Below, one piece after another: positions 10,581 through 21,753 of a stretch of DNA of 64,000 nt (positions within the stretch are counted from its first letter, which is position 1; each line of letters opens with the position of its first letter). The notes beneath the pieces are model-generated. The model was not told where the DNA came from. It saw nothing but the letters and a program-made list of their open reading frames with translations, and ran no database searches. The position numbers were made by a program, and so were the translations under genes. Origin of the DNA: Neospora caninum Liverpool (taxonomy: Eukaryota > Apicomplexa > Conoidasida > Eucoccidiorida > Sarcocystidae); the NCBI RefSeq assembly GCF_000208865.1, contig NC_018395.1, positions 341,920 through 405,919 of the forward strand. The letters run 5' to 3'.

Positions 10581-13500
10581 ATGTATATGTGTATATATAA
10601 ATAGGAGAAAGAGCATCGACTCGTTCTTCTTGTGTCGATAATGAGAGTATGGCGTGACCGCGCTGGGTCTCTCACCTGTCGGCGACGATGAGGGAAGCTA
10701 GCCATCGCGATTCTTTGGAATCCGTCAACATCATGACGACGTCGTGTTCATCGATCAAAGACGCGAGAAGATCGTGCGCCTCTTCAAGACTGCGGCCACC
10801 AGGCGGAGTCGAGTGGCCAAAGCGCGGATGCCCTGTCAGAGCAAAACAGGTTACACTCACGAATCCGCTGTACAAAAACAGCCTGTATCTCCTTCCAGAG
10901 AAAGAAGGGCCGATCTATCTACATCTCAAGCTGCTGGAGCTGTGCCGGCAGAAGAATGGGAGAGGCGACATTTCTGAGAGGCAACCGCGACAGACAGAAA
11001 AGGAGAAGGAACCGCCACGGAAGTGTGTCGCTCTCGTTCCTCGGGTTCTGCGATTGAGAGGCAATCCCCCCCCCCCCCCCCGAGCCTTTCCCGCGCGTTT
11101 TCAGGCACCTGGCATGGGAATTTCGAGGTCGAAGCCCCGGCACCGCAAGTCTGGGCGAATCGCCAACAGGCGGCGGCAGGCCGCGTCGACTTTCTTCACG
11201 CCGCTGGAGCCCGGTTCGCCTCCCGATTGGTCACCCGTTCCCTGAGAAGGAAGAATGCGGAAGGGAGAAAGCGGAGTGTCTCCAGACGCTTTTTTATACG
11301 CTTCGCTGTCGCGGCTGGCGCAAGGCGACGAGGGAAACTCGGGTCTCCTCAGACGCTTAGGAAGCACCAGGAGCGGCGGCTCGGAAGAAGCCGGTTTCGA
11401 CAGGAAGAGGGGAAAACGCATTGAAACGGAAAGGCACGGCACCTCGACTCCGAACAGAAAGGAGACATGTTGAAGACGCGGAATGGAGACCGAAAGCGGA
11501 ACCGCGTTTCTGCGGGGTGAGGGCAGCAACGTCAAGACAAACCACGCAGCGCTCGCGCCCTGTTCGGTGCCCCACAGGCACCGGGCGGAGGACACGGAAT
11601 TCGGCTCAGGGGTTTCTGTGGACGAGACGGAACGAAAAGAGACGATTCGCCTTGTTACCTGAGGCATGGCGTCTTCGTAGGTGTACAGACACTGCCGAGC
11701 AGGATTCGAAAGCGCGACACAGCTCGAGTCGACGAAGGTGAAGTCCCTGGTGAAGGCGACAGGAAACAGCGAGGCCGCGTGAAAATAAAAAAAACAGGAA
11801 GGCACACAAAGCGTGACAGATGTGTTGCCTCCGGTGCGTATTGCCTTACCTAACTCCCCAAGCAACCAGGAGACGGGCGACACCGCATCCGAGGGTTCCT
11901 GCGCCAAGAAGAAGCACGCGAAGATCTTGGATCCGACGGGGCTCGAAGGCAGGCAGCAGCCGCCAGCGAATGAGCTGTACGTTCAGCTCCACGGCGTCTT
12001 TCTGGATCACTTTCCCGTCTAAATATCGCCGCAAAGCAACGACAAAAACCGTAGAAGACGCAGAAGACGACGCAGAGGGCTTCCGTGCGGACTCAGCGGC
12101 GCTGCTTGGAGGCGCACCGGCGTGGCGAAGCCAACCGGAGACGACTGTGGGGTTGAGACGCGGAACGAGAGTTTCCTTCCCCTCGTCAAACACAGGAGAA
12201 TCCCGTCTGCAGCGGTCTCTGCCCTGTATTGAGTCGATATCGCCTCCGTGAGTCGCGTCTTGTATACCTTCGCCTCGCAGTGGCAACCGGGGAGAAACAG
12301 AGGGAGACAACCCGGCAGAAGAAGAGAGAGAAGAAGATGAAAGGGAGAGATGCAGAGGATCCGAGAGGGCACCGATGAACGCGTGTTGCGGAGGAATGGC
12401 GACGTGGAAGACGAGAGAATGAAGAGACGGCATTGAGTTCGTTCTTCCGTTTTGGCTGTCTGAAAGGAGGGGTGAATCGAGGGTAGACGAGGTTCGTCTG
12501 TCGTGGCTGTGGAGCGGCAGAGACGAGGACGACAGCATACGATGGAGCAAGAGATCGCGGAACGACAAGAGCGACAGGACTTTGTTGTAGAGTGAAAAGC
12601 GAACCGAAAGAAGAAGCAGAAGATTTCGGAGAGGCCACCCGAGAGCCTGGGGGTCTCCGCTCGGGTCCAGGTAGCAGAGATGCAGTGTACAGACACCCGA
12701 CGAACGCAGAAATGGAGGCGCGGGAGTGCTCGCCGCCGAAATCGGACACGAACGCGAACCGTATTTGGAAAGGTGAGAGGAGAGAGCTGAAAGGTGAGAG
12801 GAAGAAAGAAAGAAACGCGCAGCCGACGCATGCCCGATCTCCCACGCAGAGATATCGGGTAACAGAGGACCGAGAAGTTCGAATGCCGTCAAAGGTAGAA
12901 AAAGACACGACTGCCCTCTCTCGCCGTTTCCTTCTCTCTCGCCTCCTTTTTCTGGGATGTTTGTTTTCTTTAGAAGAAGAAACACCCCGCCTTGAAGCCA
13001 AGAGGCCGTTCCAGAATCCAGAGTACAAATGCGTCCAGATAGTGAAACCATTTCATCTAAAGTAAAGTTTCCGTCGTCTCCCCCTTCATCACTTCTTGCT
13101 TCTTCACTTGTACGCCGTTCCGCTTCGACTCGTTCTCGTTCCTTTGCCTCGCTTCGCGGTCTGTTTGTTCTGTCCTCTGTCGCTGAATCCGGGGCAGCAG
13201 GCCGTGTTTCCGTGCGATTCGCGTCTTCGTCGAGGGCGTCACCCTTCTGCGCGTCTTCTCTCTTCTCTCTCTGTTCCTCGCCCTCGGCCTCTCTCGCTCT
13301 GTCGTCTTTCTCTTCTTCGCCTTTCTGGGGACCACATGTCCTTTCCCTTTTTTCGTGCTTCCCTCCGCGAGAGGCCCCGTGAGCCTGCAGAAGGGCGCCC
13401 CGAGGCGGAGACAGCACCGCGAAGTCTGTGCCAGGTCGCACCGCTGGGACGGCGACGGAGTAGAAGGCGACAAATGCCTTCAGATCAATGAAGGTGATGA

Positions 13501-14614
13501 GGAAAAAGCGACACGCCAAGGCGATGGGCGGCAACGCAGTGTACAGACACTGCGACAGCCACGGGGCGTCACGCCTCCCAGAAACCGCTTCCGAGGCAAC
13601 GGCAGAAGACGCAGGAGAAAGCGACGACGCAGAAGAAGGGGAAGACTGAGGTGCGAGGGACGCGGATCCCGTGGACGCAGGACGGTTGTGCTGGTGGAGC
13701 GAAGCTGTGCGGGAGGGGAAGTCCCAGAAGGCGTCTTCATAGACAGGAAGTTGAAGAAGGCCAGGCGAGTCTCCGCACGCGTTTTGAGCCTCGTCCGGAG
13801 ACGCCGACCCTCGTCTCACCTCTTGAGAAGAAAGCGAACTCGCGGAGAGAATAGGTGCTTGCAGAATTTGAGAGACGGCGGCCTGGCGGTTGAAGGCTTT
13901 GAACTGCTCCAAGGAATTGCAGTTGTACAAGAAACCGAGGAGCGGCACCTCTCCTGTGAAGCAGGGCGCCGCAGGGGAGGCGTCCGACGAGGACGAGAGG
14001 AAGCGAGGGTGAGACGCAAGATCGAAGGCGTTCTGATCGAGACGAAAGATAGCCGGCGACAGTGAACAGGGGGATGCAGAACCAGCCTTCTCACGTCTCC
14101 ACTCTGTTCGTCCCCCCGGAGAAAACGACGCGGGTGCGCGAGATGGCGTGACTCGCGACACAAAGTGTTTCGGCGTCGAGACAGCCAGCAACGGGGTCCA
14201 CGGCGTCTGCAAGCGCCACTCGCGCAGTTTCGTTTCTCCCAGCCTCCGCCAAAAGGAGACGTCGATGCTCAAGGTGAAAGGGTGGAACCTCAGGACAGCG
14301 CGCGAAGCACAGATGCAACGCGTAGACGATGCCTCCGACCGAGGATGCGAAGACGCGGCGGAGGCCGCGGGGCCAGAACAGGAAGAGTTGGGCGCGCTGC
14401 GGTGTTCCTCTCGGAGCGAAGAGCTCCGACAGCCGATCCCAGAGGCGGTTGCCCCGTCGACTCTCCCCTTTTCTTCCGTCTGGCTTCCCCCTTCTATCCT
14501 CTGGCTTCCCCCTTCTTCCCTCTGGCTTTCCCCTTCTTCGGCGCGCGCTGCCTCACGGCCAAGCCGACCGGGCACGCCACAGACCGCCTCCTCGGCCTCG
14601 GCCTTGGTCTCCAT
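8575..14614 (-). CDS. ATG7: ATG7, E1-like activating enzyme of the ATG8 conjugation system (7 exons)
   Basis: ATG7 adenylates ATG8 and hands it to ATG3; in apicomplexans ATG8 conjugation serves apicoplast maintenance as well as autophagy. Exons by splice phase: 14614-11850, 11746-11659, 11241-11109, 10832-10676, 10276-10115, 9704-9400, 8810-8575. They total 3,846 bases, giving 1,281 residues against about 700 in animals. Recognisable blocks: N-terminal domain ([57 protein letters not shown]), nucleotide loop [68 protein letters not shown], zinc pairs CYFC and CVCC, catalytic Cys about residue 1108 in [12 protein letters not shown], and an acidic tail [11 protein letters not shown] like the SDDE tail of ATG7. 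The extra length is low-complexity insertion in exon 1. The intron after 10115 has a GC donor. The acceptor at 10276 could instead be 24 bases further on without changing frame. The first in-frame ATG is 14614. Confidence 0.9.
9045..9375. other. AT-rich island inside the last ATG7 intron, possibly of mitochondrial origin
   Basis: This stretch is sharply more AT-rich than its surroundings and has no CT-rich or GA-rich low complexity. It lies wholly inside the 8811-9399 intron. Its texture is like the cytochrome b fragment at 62246-62316, but I cannot match it to a named mitochondrial gene or rRNA piece by eye. Confidence 0.35.
10545..10600. repeat. (TA)n microsatellite in ATG7 intron
   Basis: TA/TATG tract within the 10277-10675 intron. 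Confidence 0.85.
11067..11081. repeat. Poly-C tract in ATG7 intron
   Basis: A run of about 14 cytosines on the plus strand in the 10833-11108 intron, on the 3' side of the 11109 donor. Confidence 0.8.
14479..14541. repeat. 21-base tandem repeat coding in ATG7 N-terminus
   Basis: Three copies with starts at 14479, 14500 and 14521. The period is seven codons, giving a Gly-Gly-Ser-Gln-x-Glu-Glu type repeat near the start of ATG7. Confidence 0.75.
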
Positions 14615-17600
14615 CTCGTGTTCTTCTCTCCTCTCTTTTGCGCTTCCCTCTCGTCTCCTCTGGTCGCCTTTTATCTCTGTCCGCGACCTTCTCCTGCTCA
14701 ACAGCAGACAGGAGGGCGGCAGCCAGAGGAGCAGCGATACGGGTGCACAATCGCGCAGAGGCCAGGCACTTCTCTAGAGGGAGAAAGTCGCATGCGCGAC
14801 CGGCGCCCGCGAGATTTTCCTTTCCAGCAGAGAGGGAGGGACGCACAAACGCCCGGAGGAGAGAGACAGAAAAAAACTCGGGGAAAGGCTGAAACAACGA
14901 AAACAAAGAGAAGAGAGACGAGGAAGCAGACGAAGCGGCAAAGGAAGAGCGAGCGGAAAAGGTTGGGAAGGGTTCCTGCCTCACAAGTGTCTCATGTGGA
15001 CGCGGGATGACGTCGCGAAAGAGAAAGAGGCAAGCGAGAAGGCCTGGCCGAAAGCTGCAAAAGAGGGGCCAGGCGACAGATGTAAAACCCGAACAACGGA
15101 GGCAGAGGCACAGAGAGAGACAGTTAAGAGACAGAAAAAGGCGAAGGAAAAGGAACGGGGCTACAAACGAGAACATGAGAAGGAAGGAGCGAAAGGGAGA
15201 AGGAAAACCGGGAAACAGACGGCTGGGCAGGAGGCTGCCTAGGCAGCGCCTCGTGTCCCTGCTCAGGGTGTCGGCGCTTCTCTCCAGTCTCTAGGTCTCG
15301 TTCTCCACACGAACGGGAGAGAGAAAAGAAGGGGAGAAAAAGGAATCGGCTGATTTTAAGCGGCGATCCCTTTGCATGGTACAAACGCCCGCCGGAACGC
15401 GTTTACCACACAACAGGAACAAAGCTGCAGGGGTCCGGCGGGGCTTAAAACGGAGAGAAACGCGACACTCCCCTCTCTCTTTGCTACGTTGTGAGCATTC
15501 CTCCGTAGGGCTGCGGAGCGAGATAAGAGCTCCCGTCTCGAAAAAGCAAGAACAGCCCGACCTTTCAGACCTTTTTGACAGAGACGTCAAACACGCTGCG
15601 CAAAAAAGGGAAACCGACCCCCAGGGTTTTTCCGCAACCCTCCCGAGTGTCGCAAGGGAGACACACGTTGCAAGACAAGGTTCCGGGGGGTTCCTTGTCA
15701 GCTGCCGGTTGGCGCGACTTGGATCTTTGCCAGGCGTCCAGTCCTTTCGGCAAAGAGACGAAACTTCACCCGGTTTTCTAGACTTCCCGGGGTTTCCACG
15801 TCGTCGCCGCTCAGCGCTGTGGCCAGAGACACGAAAAAAAACGAGAGACAAGACGCTCGCTTCGCTCCAACACTTCGTGGGACAGGAGCGGTTTGCGCGC
15901 GGCGTTTCCCCGCGAAGCAGCGTCCAGTCACGAGTCGACGGCGGCGTTCCACAAAAGAAAAGAAGCTTGCGGTGGGCACACAAATAAGAAAACTGTTCTT
16001 CGTTCACCGGCTGCGGACACGCTTTGACACAAGAAACGAAGAGAGTGACGCTTTTGCGCATTTTCTATCCTGGGTGCGGTGGATGTACACCTTGCACGCG
16101 AGCATTCGCAACCAGGTTCTGGCTAGCCATGCCCGTCCGCCCACACGCGGCGACTTTCTCGGCGGCGCTTCTCGTTTGAGACTGCTCCCAGACGCTTCGG
16201 CCTTCGGAGATCTGCGGCTCTGAGTCGGAGGGCAGAGCCCAGAGCGTCTCGAGTTCTAAGCCGCAAAGCTGTACGGTGTCTGTGACCCGTGGGGGACACG
16301 GACAGTGAAGTGGGGAACTGTGGAGATTTGGCCAGGGTTTTGTCTTTTTGAGCTGCAAACAGAAGTCTTCACAGACACGGCTTGGCACTCACGCGCCCAC
16401 CAACTACACAAAGCGACCTCAGACGGAAGAAGCAGAGCTATACCGCATGGGGGGAGGAAACCGTTTGAGGCGGCCGTGCTCAAAACAGGCCACAGTTCAG
16501 TTATTCGCCTCCATTGCAGTCTTAGGATGTTGGCACCCAGGGCAGATATGTGAGCGCGAGAACCTTGTATTTTACAGACATTTCGAGTCAAAGGCCGTGC
16601 TGTTAGCCCCACTGAGACGCCCCATTGCGTGTCTGTTCGAGCAGAGACGGCTCTCGAGTTTTCAAGACTTTTGTGCGCCACGTTTTGCCTCAAGAAGCAC
16701 GGGGAAGTGGAGACAGAAGAGAAACTGCGCACAAGTCTCTAGCCTGCTACGTGAGACGTGGAAGTCGAACAGGCTCGTATCGCACGAGTACGGTCCCCAT
16801 TTGTAGTCGCGCAACGCTGGAACAGAGGCGGAAAACGCGAAATGGCGACACCCCTGCAGAAAGCTTCGATCAAATGCTGTACGGCAGGCATGCTACCCCT
16901 GACAAACGCTGGGAGCGGAGCAGTCTACTCGCTTACTCTGTGCAGCTTGTAACAGCATGGAGGAACACCCGCCGTCACAGGAGCGACGGGGTTTGCCAAG
17001 ACTTTAGACGCGGACAGTTGTTGCAGGGGGAAGGCGTGGTGCAATAAAACACCTGTTTCAGCCGATGTCTACTTTGTAGCGGACCATACATACCTGGAAA
17101 GCGGGGTCGGACGACCATCAAATCTCGTTTCAGAGCGAGAAAGTCGTAACAGCCAGTGGAACACTCGCAATTTCTTGCTGCGCAATCTCGGAACTCTGCA
17201 AGTAAAGCTATGGACATCTGTGGAGACTCTTTTCAGCGTGACCGGGTCAAAACTGTCCCACGCTCAGCACAGTACGACGGTGCGTCCAATGGTGGAGGTT
17301 TTGTCTTTTCCAGCAGCACGCGGAGCTGTTGTCCAGATTGCATTTCCTTCAGCGAAAACAAAGGAACGGCCAAAACAAGACGAGGGCGCCGCGGCCCCGC
17401 AAATATTCTAGACGAATCAAACGACTTCGTTCTTTCCCTTCTCAGCCAACCCTCAAGACGGCTTTTCCACGTATTTACCTCTACAACAACATGTGCATAT
17501 ATCTGTATCTACCCATATATGCAAAAATTTTCTATCCTGCGAACTATCAGGATAGCGCTGTCCAGTACAGGGATTTGATGCCGCTCTAGATGTCTTTCAT

Positions 17601-19116
17601 GGGGCGATTGCGCCTCCTAGACGGTTTCTTCAGGTGTAGAAAGCGGTCTTTGTTCGCCAGGCCGTCGAGACCGGACTGTTATCGGGCAAATCGTACACAA
17701 GCGTGTGAGAGCTGGCCTTTTTTAAACTCTGGAATGTTGCATTAAGCAGACATTTCAAAAATGCGTTCCTGGGGTTCACCGCACCAATGCCTTTTCCTCC
17801 GAAAGTCAACAAGCATCGAGACACCCCGCGCGGAAGCGGCTTCGAGGCCAAAGGAATGCCTGAACATTCCTAAAAACGCATACATATAGAGAGGCCTGCC
17901 AAGGAATTGTTTTTGCCAAGAGTGGAAACAGTTGGGGCATGCTGCCAGAGAGAAGACTCGACACTCGACACAACGCGACCTGTGTCATTCCCATGGACGG
18001 TTACGGAATGGTAAGGTCGACTTTACGGGCGATTCTTCTCCCTGCGGTTAGCTGTCTTCAGCACGAAAAAACACATCAACTGAACCGCATTCGAGCGATA
18101 CGGAGAACAGACAAAAGAAGAAAAGCGACAACTCAGAGGCCTTCCTTCTCGACACTCCTTGCCTGCACACCCCCTTCCCTTTCCTGCACACTTGCTCCCC
18201 ATAAGCCACGCCTCCAACAAACAAAACAGTTTACCTGCGTCATGCCTCAAAACGGATGCAGACAAATCCGCTCCTGCGTTTGCAGGCCTCTGCCCCCGCC
18301 AGCGCCGCTAGGCAAGTTATAAATATTCTTCTACATGTCAGCATTACTAGATATATGTGTATAGTTTTTTACGTAGCTAACAGAGTGGGCATATCGGTCT
18401 ACGAACCAGTACATGAGAAATACGCAGATACATCGTAGGTGTAGAGAGGCGTCAAGCGCAGTGTTTCAGGAGAGCGTCTGGGCGAGATGGCAGGGACGGT
18501 CAACATAAGAACAGGCGAATGCAAAGCGGCTCTGAGGCGATTGTCTCCTTCAGGTCTGTCTCCAGACCGAGACTCCCAAGCAAACGGAGTCCTTCAAAGA
18601 GACGCTCGTAGCTATCTCTCTTTAGCATGCGTAGCTATACAGACACCTCTATGTTTCTCTGAAGATGTGCTTTCCGCCGCACAAAGCAGACACATGGAGA
18701 GACTACCAGTCGACCGCCTTCTCTACTGGTCTCCGTGTTTCTCTCCGGCCCGCTGCGGGACGTGCAGGAGAGAAAAAACACGAAAAAACAATTACGCGAA
18801 GCCGCACTCCATTCTGTCCATCCAGATTCCCTGTTCCATCTGCGCGTTCTGGCCACGTCTGCCTCCGGCTCTCTTGCCCTTTCCTTTTCCAAAACGTGCA
18901 TCTGTTCGGTTTTTTTCGGTTCTTTCTCTCAGCAAGCAGACACACGCGAGAGGCAAGGGACACGCCAACTGCGGGCCGCCTGTTGTCTCTCGAGAGCGAG
19001 GAAAACGGCTTTCTCGGAGCTCTTCCTTCGGCGCCGCGAGGCCCCAAAAGCGCGCTGAAGCAGACATCAAAGGAGCTTTTAGCTTTCAGCATTTGCCCTT
19101 CTCTCCGACTCCACCC
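14615..19116. other. Intergenic region between ATG7 and the OTU gene
   Basis: This holds the ATG7 promoter side (purine-rich on the plus strand to about 15300) and the OTU 3' side. It contains a partial TGTACAC site near 16084. Many overlapping frames exist on both strands but none shows conserved sequence or convincing splice partners. I see no supported gene. Confidence 0.4.
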
Positions 19117-21753
19117 TCACACGCACACGAGTGGTGATGCACGGGTCTCGCGTTCGTCCTTCTCCTCTCCTGTCTCCTCGTCGCCGTTCGGCAGAGCCTC
19201 GGAGGAGCATCGCGTAGCAGAGAGTCCAGGAAAAGTCGAAGGCGGGGAGCCGTGTGCACAAGAGGCGGACGCGCATGCACAGAGCAGCGAAGAACGCAAG
19301 GGAGGCGAGTCAGCCGCATCCGGCGAAGCACTTTGGTTTCCAGGCGACGCGGTGAGTTGTGCGCGAGTCTCGCACGTCTCACGCACCCACGAGGAAGGTC
19401 CGAACAGAGAACGCGAGGGAGAACAAGAGGCGCCACAACAGCCGCGCAGGGAGTTGCGGCGGAGCACTCGCCTGGGGAAGAACACGGCGCATACGCCCTC
19501 GGCGTTCGCCGGGTTCGCTGAGCTTGCATGCATCTTGCCCGAATCCCCTGGGAGAAGAGGAGCACGCGACAGCGAGGAAGAAGAGGTGTCTCCCCCGATT
19601 CGTTGCGCACGCCTCGAACCACGGCGGGAGGCGCCGCACGAGGGGAAACCCGACGCGGGATGCGTCTCGCGAGACGCCTCCGCATGCTCTCCAGCTGTTT
19701 CTTTCTCGGGAAGCGCAGAATCCGAGACACGCGGGGCCTCTGAAGAAGGCCGAAGGAAACACAGTCGAGATGAGCAAAGCAACGCTTCCTCTCTTTCCCA
19801 TCTGCGCCGACGGAGGCTCCCAGTGCTCCGCGACCGCCGCACTTTGGCGCATCTCGAAGCTGCAGAAACACACCCGCCCACAGCGGGCACTTTGAGAGAC
19901 GCAGCTGAGGAAGAACACGAGGGAGCAGACCACGCGGGAGAAGCCGAGGACGGAGCGGATGAGGAAGAGGGAGGAGACGAGGCTGAGGAGGCACAAGACG
20001 CGGCAGATGGGGCAGAAAATGGAGAACAAACGGAGGACGACGACGGGGAACCAGAAGAGGAAGAAGAGGCTGCCGCCGGCAACGAGGAAGACGAAGACGA
20101 AGACAGGGAACATGGCACGTGTTGCGGCTCTGTATCGCGTCGTCCACGCTCGTCTGATGCTGAGGAAGCCTCGCCTTCCTTCGTGGAGCTGCCGCTCCTC
20201 GGTGCCGTGCTGTCTGGCCTGTCCTTCCCTCGCATCGTCTTTTCTTTTCCCCGTTTTCGTGCTCCGCTCTCTTCGCTCGCTCCGGTCTCCTGTTCACCTC
20301 CCTCTGGCGCCTTCTCTGCCGTCTCCTCGTTCTCGAGAAGCGGAGCTGTTGTCTCGTTTCGTGTGTCGTCGCGTGTGTCTTCCTCGCTTGCTGTTCCGTC
20401 CTTCTCTTTCGCTGCGTTCTCTTCCTCCAGGGTGTCTTCCTCTCGGCTTTGCTCCTTCTCACTGTCGCTCGGTGCGTCTTCCGCGCGGCCCCTGCATTCC
20501 TCGTGCTCCTCGACTCCGCCATCCGACGGAGTCCCCCCATCCGCAGGAGACAGACGCCCGTCCGCTCGCACACAGCTGCCCGACGCCTCAGCCGCTGGCT
20601 GGCCGAGTGTACATACACCAGCTCCATTCTCTCCTGTCTTCGCCCCTTGCGTCTCTGTTTCTGCGTCTGGCGCCCTTCTGTTCTCTCGATCTCCCTCCTC
20701 TCCTGTGTCTTCCTTGGCTCTCGTTTCCTGTCTTTCTGCTGCCTCTTCCGCCTGCGTCTCGTCGCACGCCTCATGACTCTCTCCTTCCCCCGCGCACGCT
20801 TCTTTCCTCGGCTGCTCCAGAAACTCCCGCTTCACTCCTTCTCCGGCCTCCTCTTCGGCAGCCGCTGCCTCCCCATCCGTTGTCGCTTCCGCACACTCTG
20901 AGGCTTCCTCGTCTCCGTCTACGCTCAGTTTCAAGACTCGCCGCACTTGCGCAAGACTGAGCATGGCGCCCGGAGCTCGGCCTCTCACCCGAATCGAGTT
21001 GTAGTGTTCGTGGTGGACGTGGAAGGCGAGCTGCACACACGGCTGTGCCTCCGAGAAGTTCTCCATCTTGCAGATGCTCCAGTCTTGCTCTTCGCCTGGT
21101 TCGTGCGTCGTCTCCGCCTCGCAGCTTTCCTCTCTTTCCACGTCTTCCGCGTCGTCTTCCTCCCGCCCGCGATCCCGCCGGAGGTTCCGTTTCTTTCCGC
21201 CCTTCTCGACTGCTCGGCCTTTCTTCTTGCCTTGCTGCTTGCGGCCTCGATGCCCGCCAGCCATGCCGTGCCACGGCGCGTCTTCGCCAGGCGCATTCGC
21301 CACGTGGATGAAAAGACTTACTTGGTACACCTGACTCAGCGCCTGCAGCTCCATCTGGCTGCCCCAGGTCCCAAGGCGGCGCATGCGGCTGACATACTTT
21401 TTGAAGCTCTCTTCTTCCTCGGCCAGAAAGCACTTGAAGTCCTCTGCATGCGCTTCGATGTAGTCCACGGCCTTCTCCCGGTACTCGCGGTGGCGCTCCT
21501 GCTCGCCGCAGTGCTGGTCCGCAAAGGCGCGAAAGAGACAGTTGCCGTCCGGAGCAATGAGTTCCAGCTCGAGGCCGTACGCCTCCAAGTGCGACGCGAA
21601 GGACGAGGCCAACGGCGCGCTTCGAGTCCCCTTCCCTTTCTTCTCGCGCCTGTCTCCCTGGCAGTCTTCTCTATCGGATTCTTGTCGCCTCTCCTTCGCG
21701 GACTTTCCGCGAACCGCCTGCCGACCGCGCGTGTTTTTTTTCTTCGATCCCAT
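19117..21753 (-). CDS. OTU-family cysteine protease (deubiquitinase), OTUD3-like
   Basis: Removes ubiquitin from substrates through a Cys-His-Asp type centre. The OTU domain occupies about residues 60-260 of 878: the catalytic loop reads LELIAPDGNCLFRAFADQ with Asp69 and Cys72, followed by HREYREKAVDYIEAHAEDF, a GTWGSQMELQALSQVYQ block, VSLFIHVANAPG and the His motif HEHYNSIRVRG (His250). A basic then acidic insertion of about 65 residues (160-225) sits inside the fold before the histidine. The remaining 600 residues are acidic, Ser/Glu/Ala-rich and probably disordered. Single exon. The ATG at 21753 (MGSKKKNTRGRQ) gives an OTUD3-like basic start. The frame stays open upstream through a hydrophobic stretch, so a longer N-terminus with an earlier Met cannot be excluded. 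The 703-codon plus-strand frame over the same DNA is a shadow. Confidence 0.85.
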   Translation of the reverse strand: MGSKKKNTRGRQAVRGKSAKERRQESDREDCQGDRREKKGKGTRSAPLASSFASHLEAYGLELELIAPDGNCLFRAFADQHCGEQERHREYREKAVDYIEAHAEDFKCFLAEEEESFKKYVSRMRRLGTWGSQMELQALSQVYQVSLFIHVANAPGEDAPWHGMAGGHRGRKQQGKKKGRAVEKGGKKRNLRRDRGREEDDAEDVEREESCEAETTHEPGEEQDWSICKMENFSEAQPCVQLAFHVHHEHYNSIRVRGRAPGAMLSLAQVRRVLKLSVDGDEEASECAEATTDGEAAAAEEEAGEGVKREFLEQPRKEACAGEGESHEACDETQAEEAAERQETRAKEDTGEEGDRENRRAPDAETETQGAKTGENGAGVCTLGQPAAEASGSCVRADGRLSPADGGTPSDGGVEEHEECRGRAEDAPSDSEKEQSREEDTLEEENAAKEKDGTASEEDTRDDTRNETTAPLLENEETAEKAPEGGEQETGASEESGARKRGKEKTMRGKDRPDSTAPRSGSSTKEGEASSASDERGRRDTEPQHVPCSLSSSSSSSLPAAASSSSSGSPSSSSVCSPFSAPSAASCASSASSPPSSSSAPSSASPAWSAPSCSSSAASLKVPAVGGCVSAASRCAKVRRSRSTGSLRRRRWEREEALLCSSRLCFLRPSSEAPRVSDSALPEKETAGEHAEASRETHPASGFPSCGASRRGSRRAQRIGGDTSSSSLSRAPLLPGDSGKMHASSANPANAEGVCAVFFPRRVLRRNSLRGCCGASCSPSRSLFGPSSWVRETCETRAQLTASPGNQSASPDAADSPPLRSSLLCACASASCAHGSPPSTFPGLSATRCSSEALPNGDEETGEEKDERETRASPLVCV
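20607..20618. promoter_or_regulatory. Palindromic motif GTGTACATACAC within OTU coding sequence
   Basis: One of the dispersed copies. Here it lies in the disordered part of the OTU reading frame. Function unknown. Confidence 0.25.

Noticed and set aside
14614..14701. Longer ATG7 start at 14701
   Set aside because: The codon there is TTG; the first ATG in the frame is 14614.
15291..16061. 256-codon minus-strand frame
   Set aside because: Arg/Ser/Pro/Cys mixture without conserved blocks, overlapped by equally open plus-strand frames; no splice partner.
18665..20776. 703-codon plus-strand open frame
   Set aside because: It is antisense to the OTU gene's disordered C-terminal part, with Arg/Ser/Glu shadow composition and no motif. 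The minus frame carries the catalytic triad.
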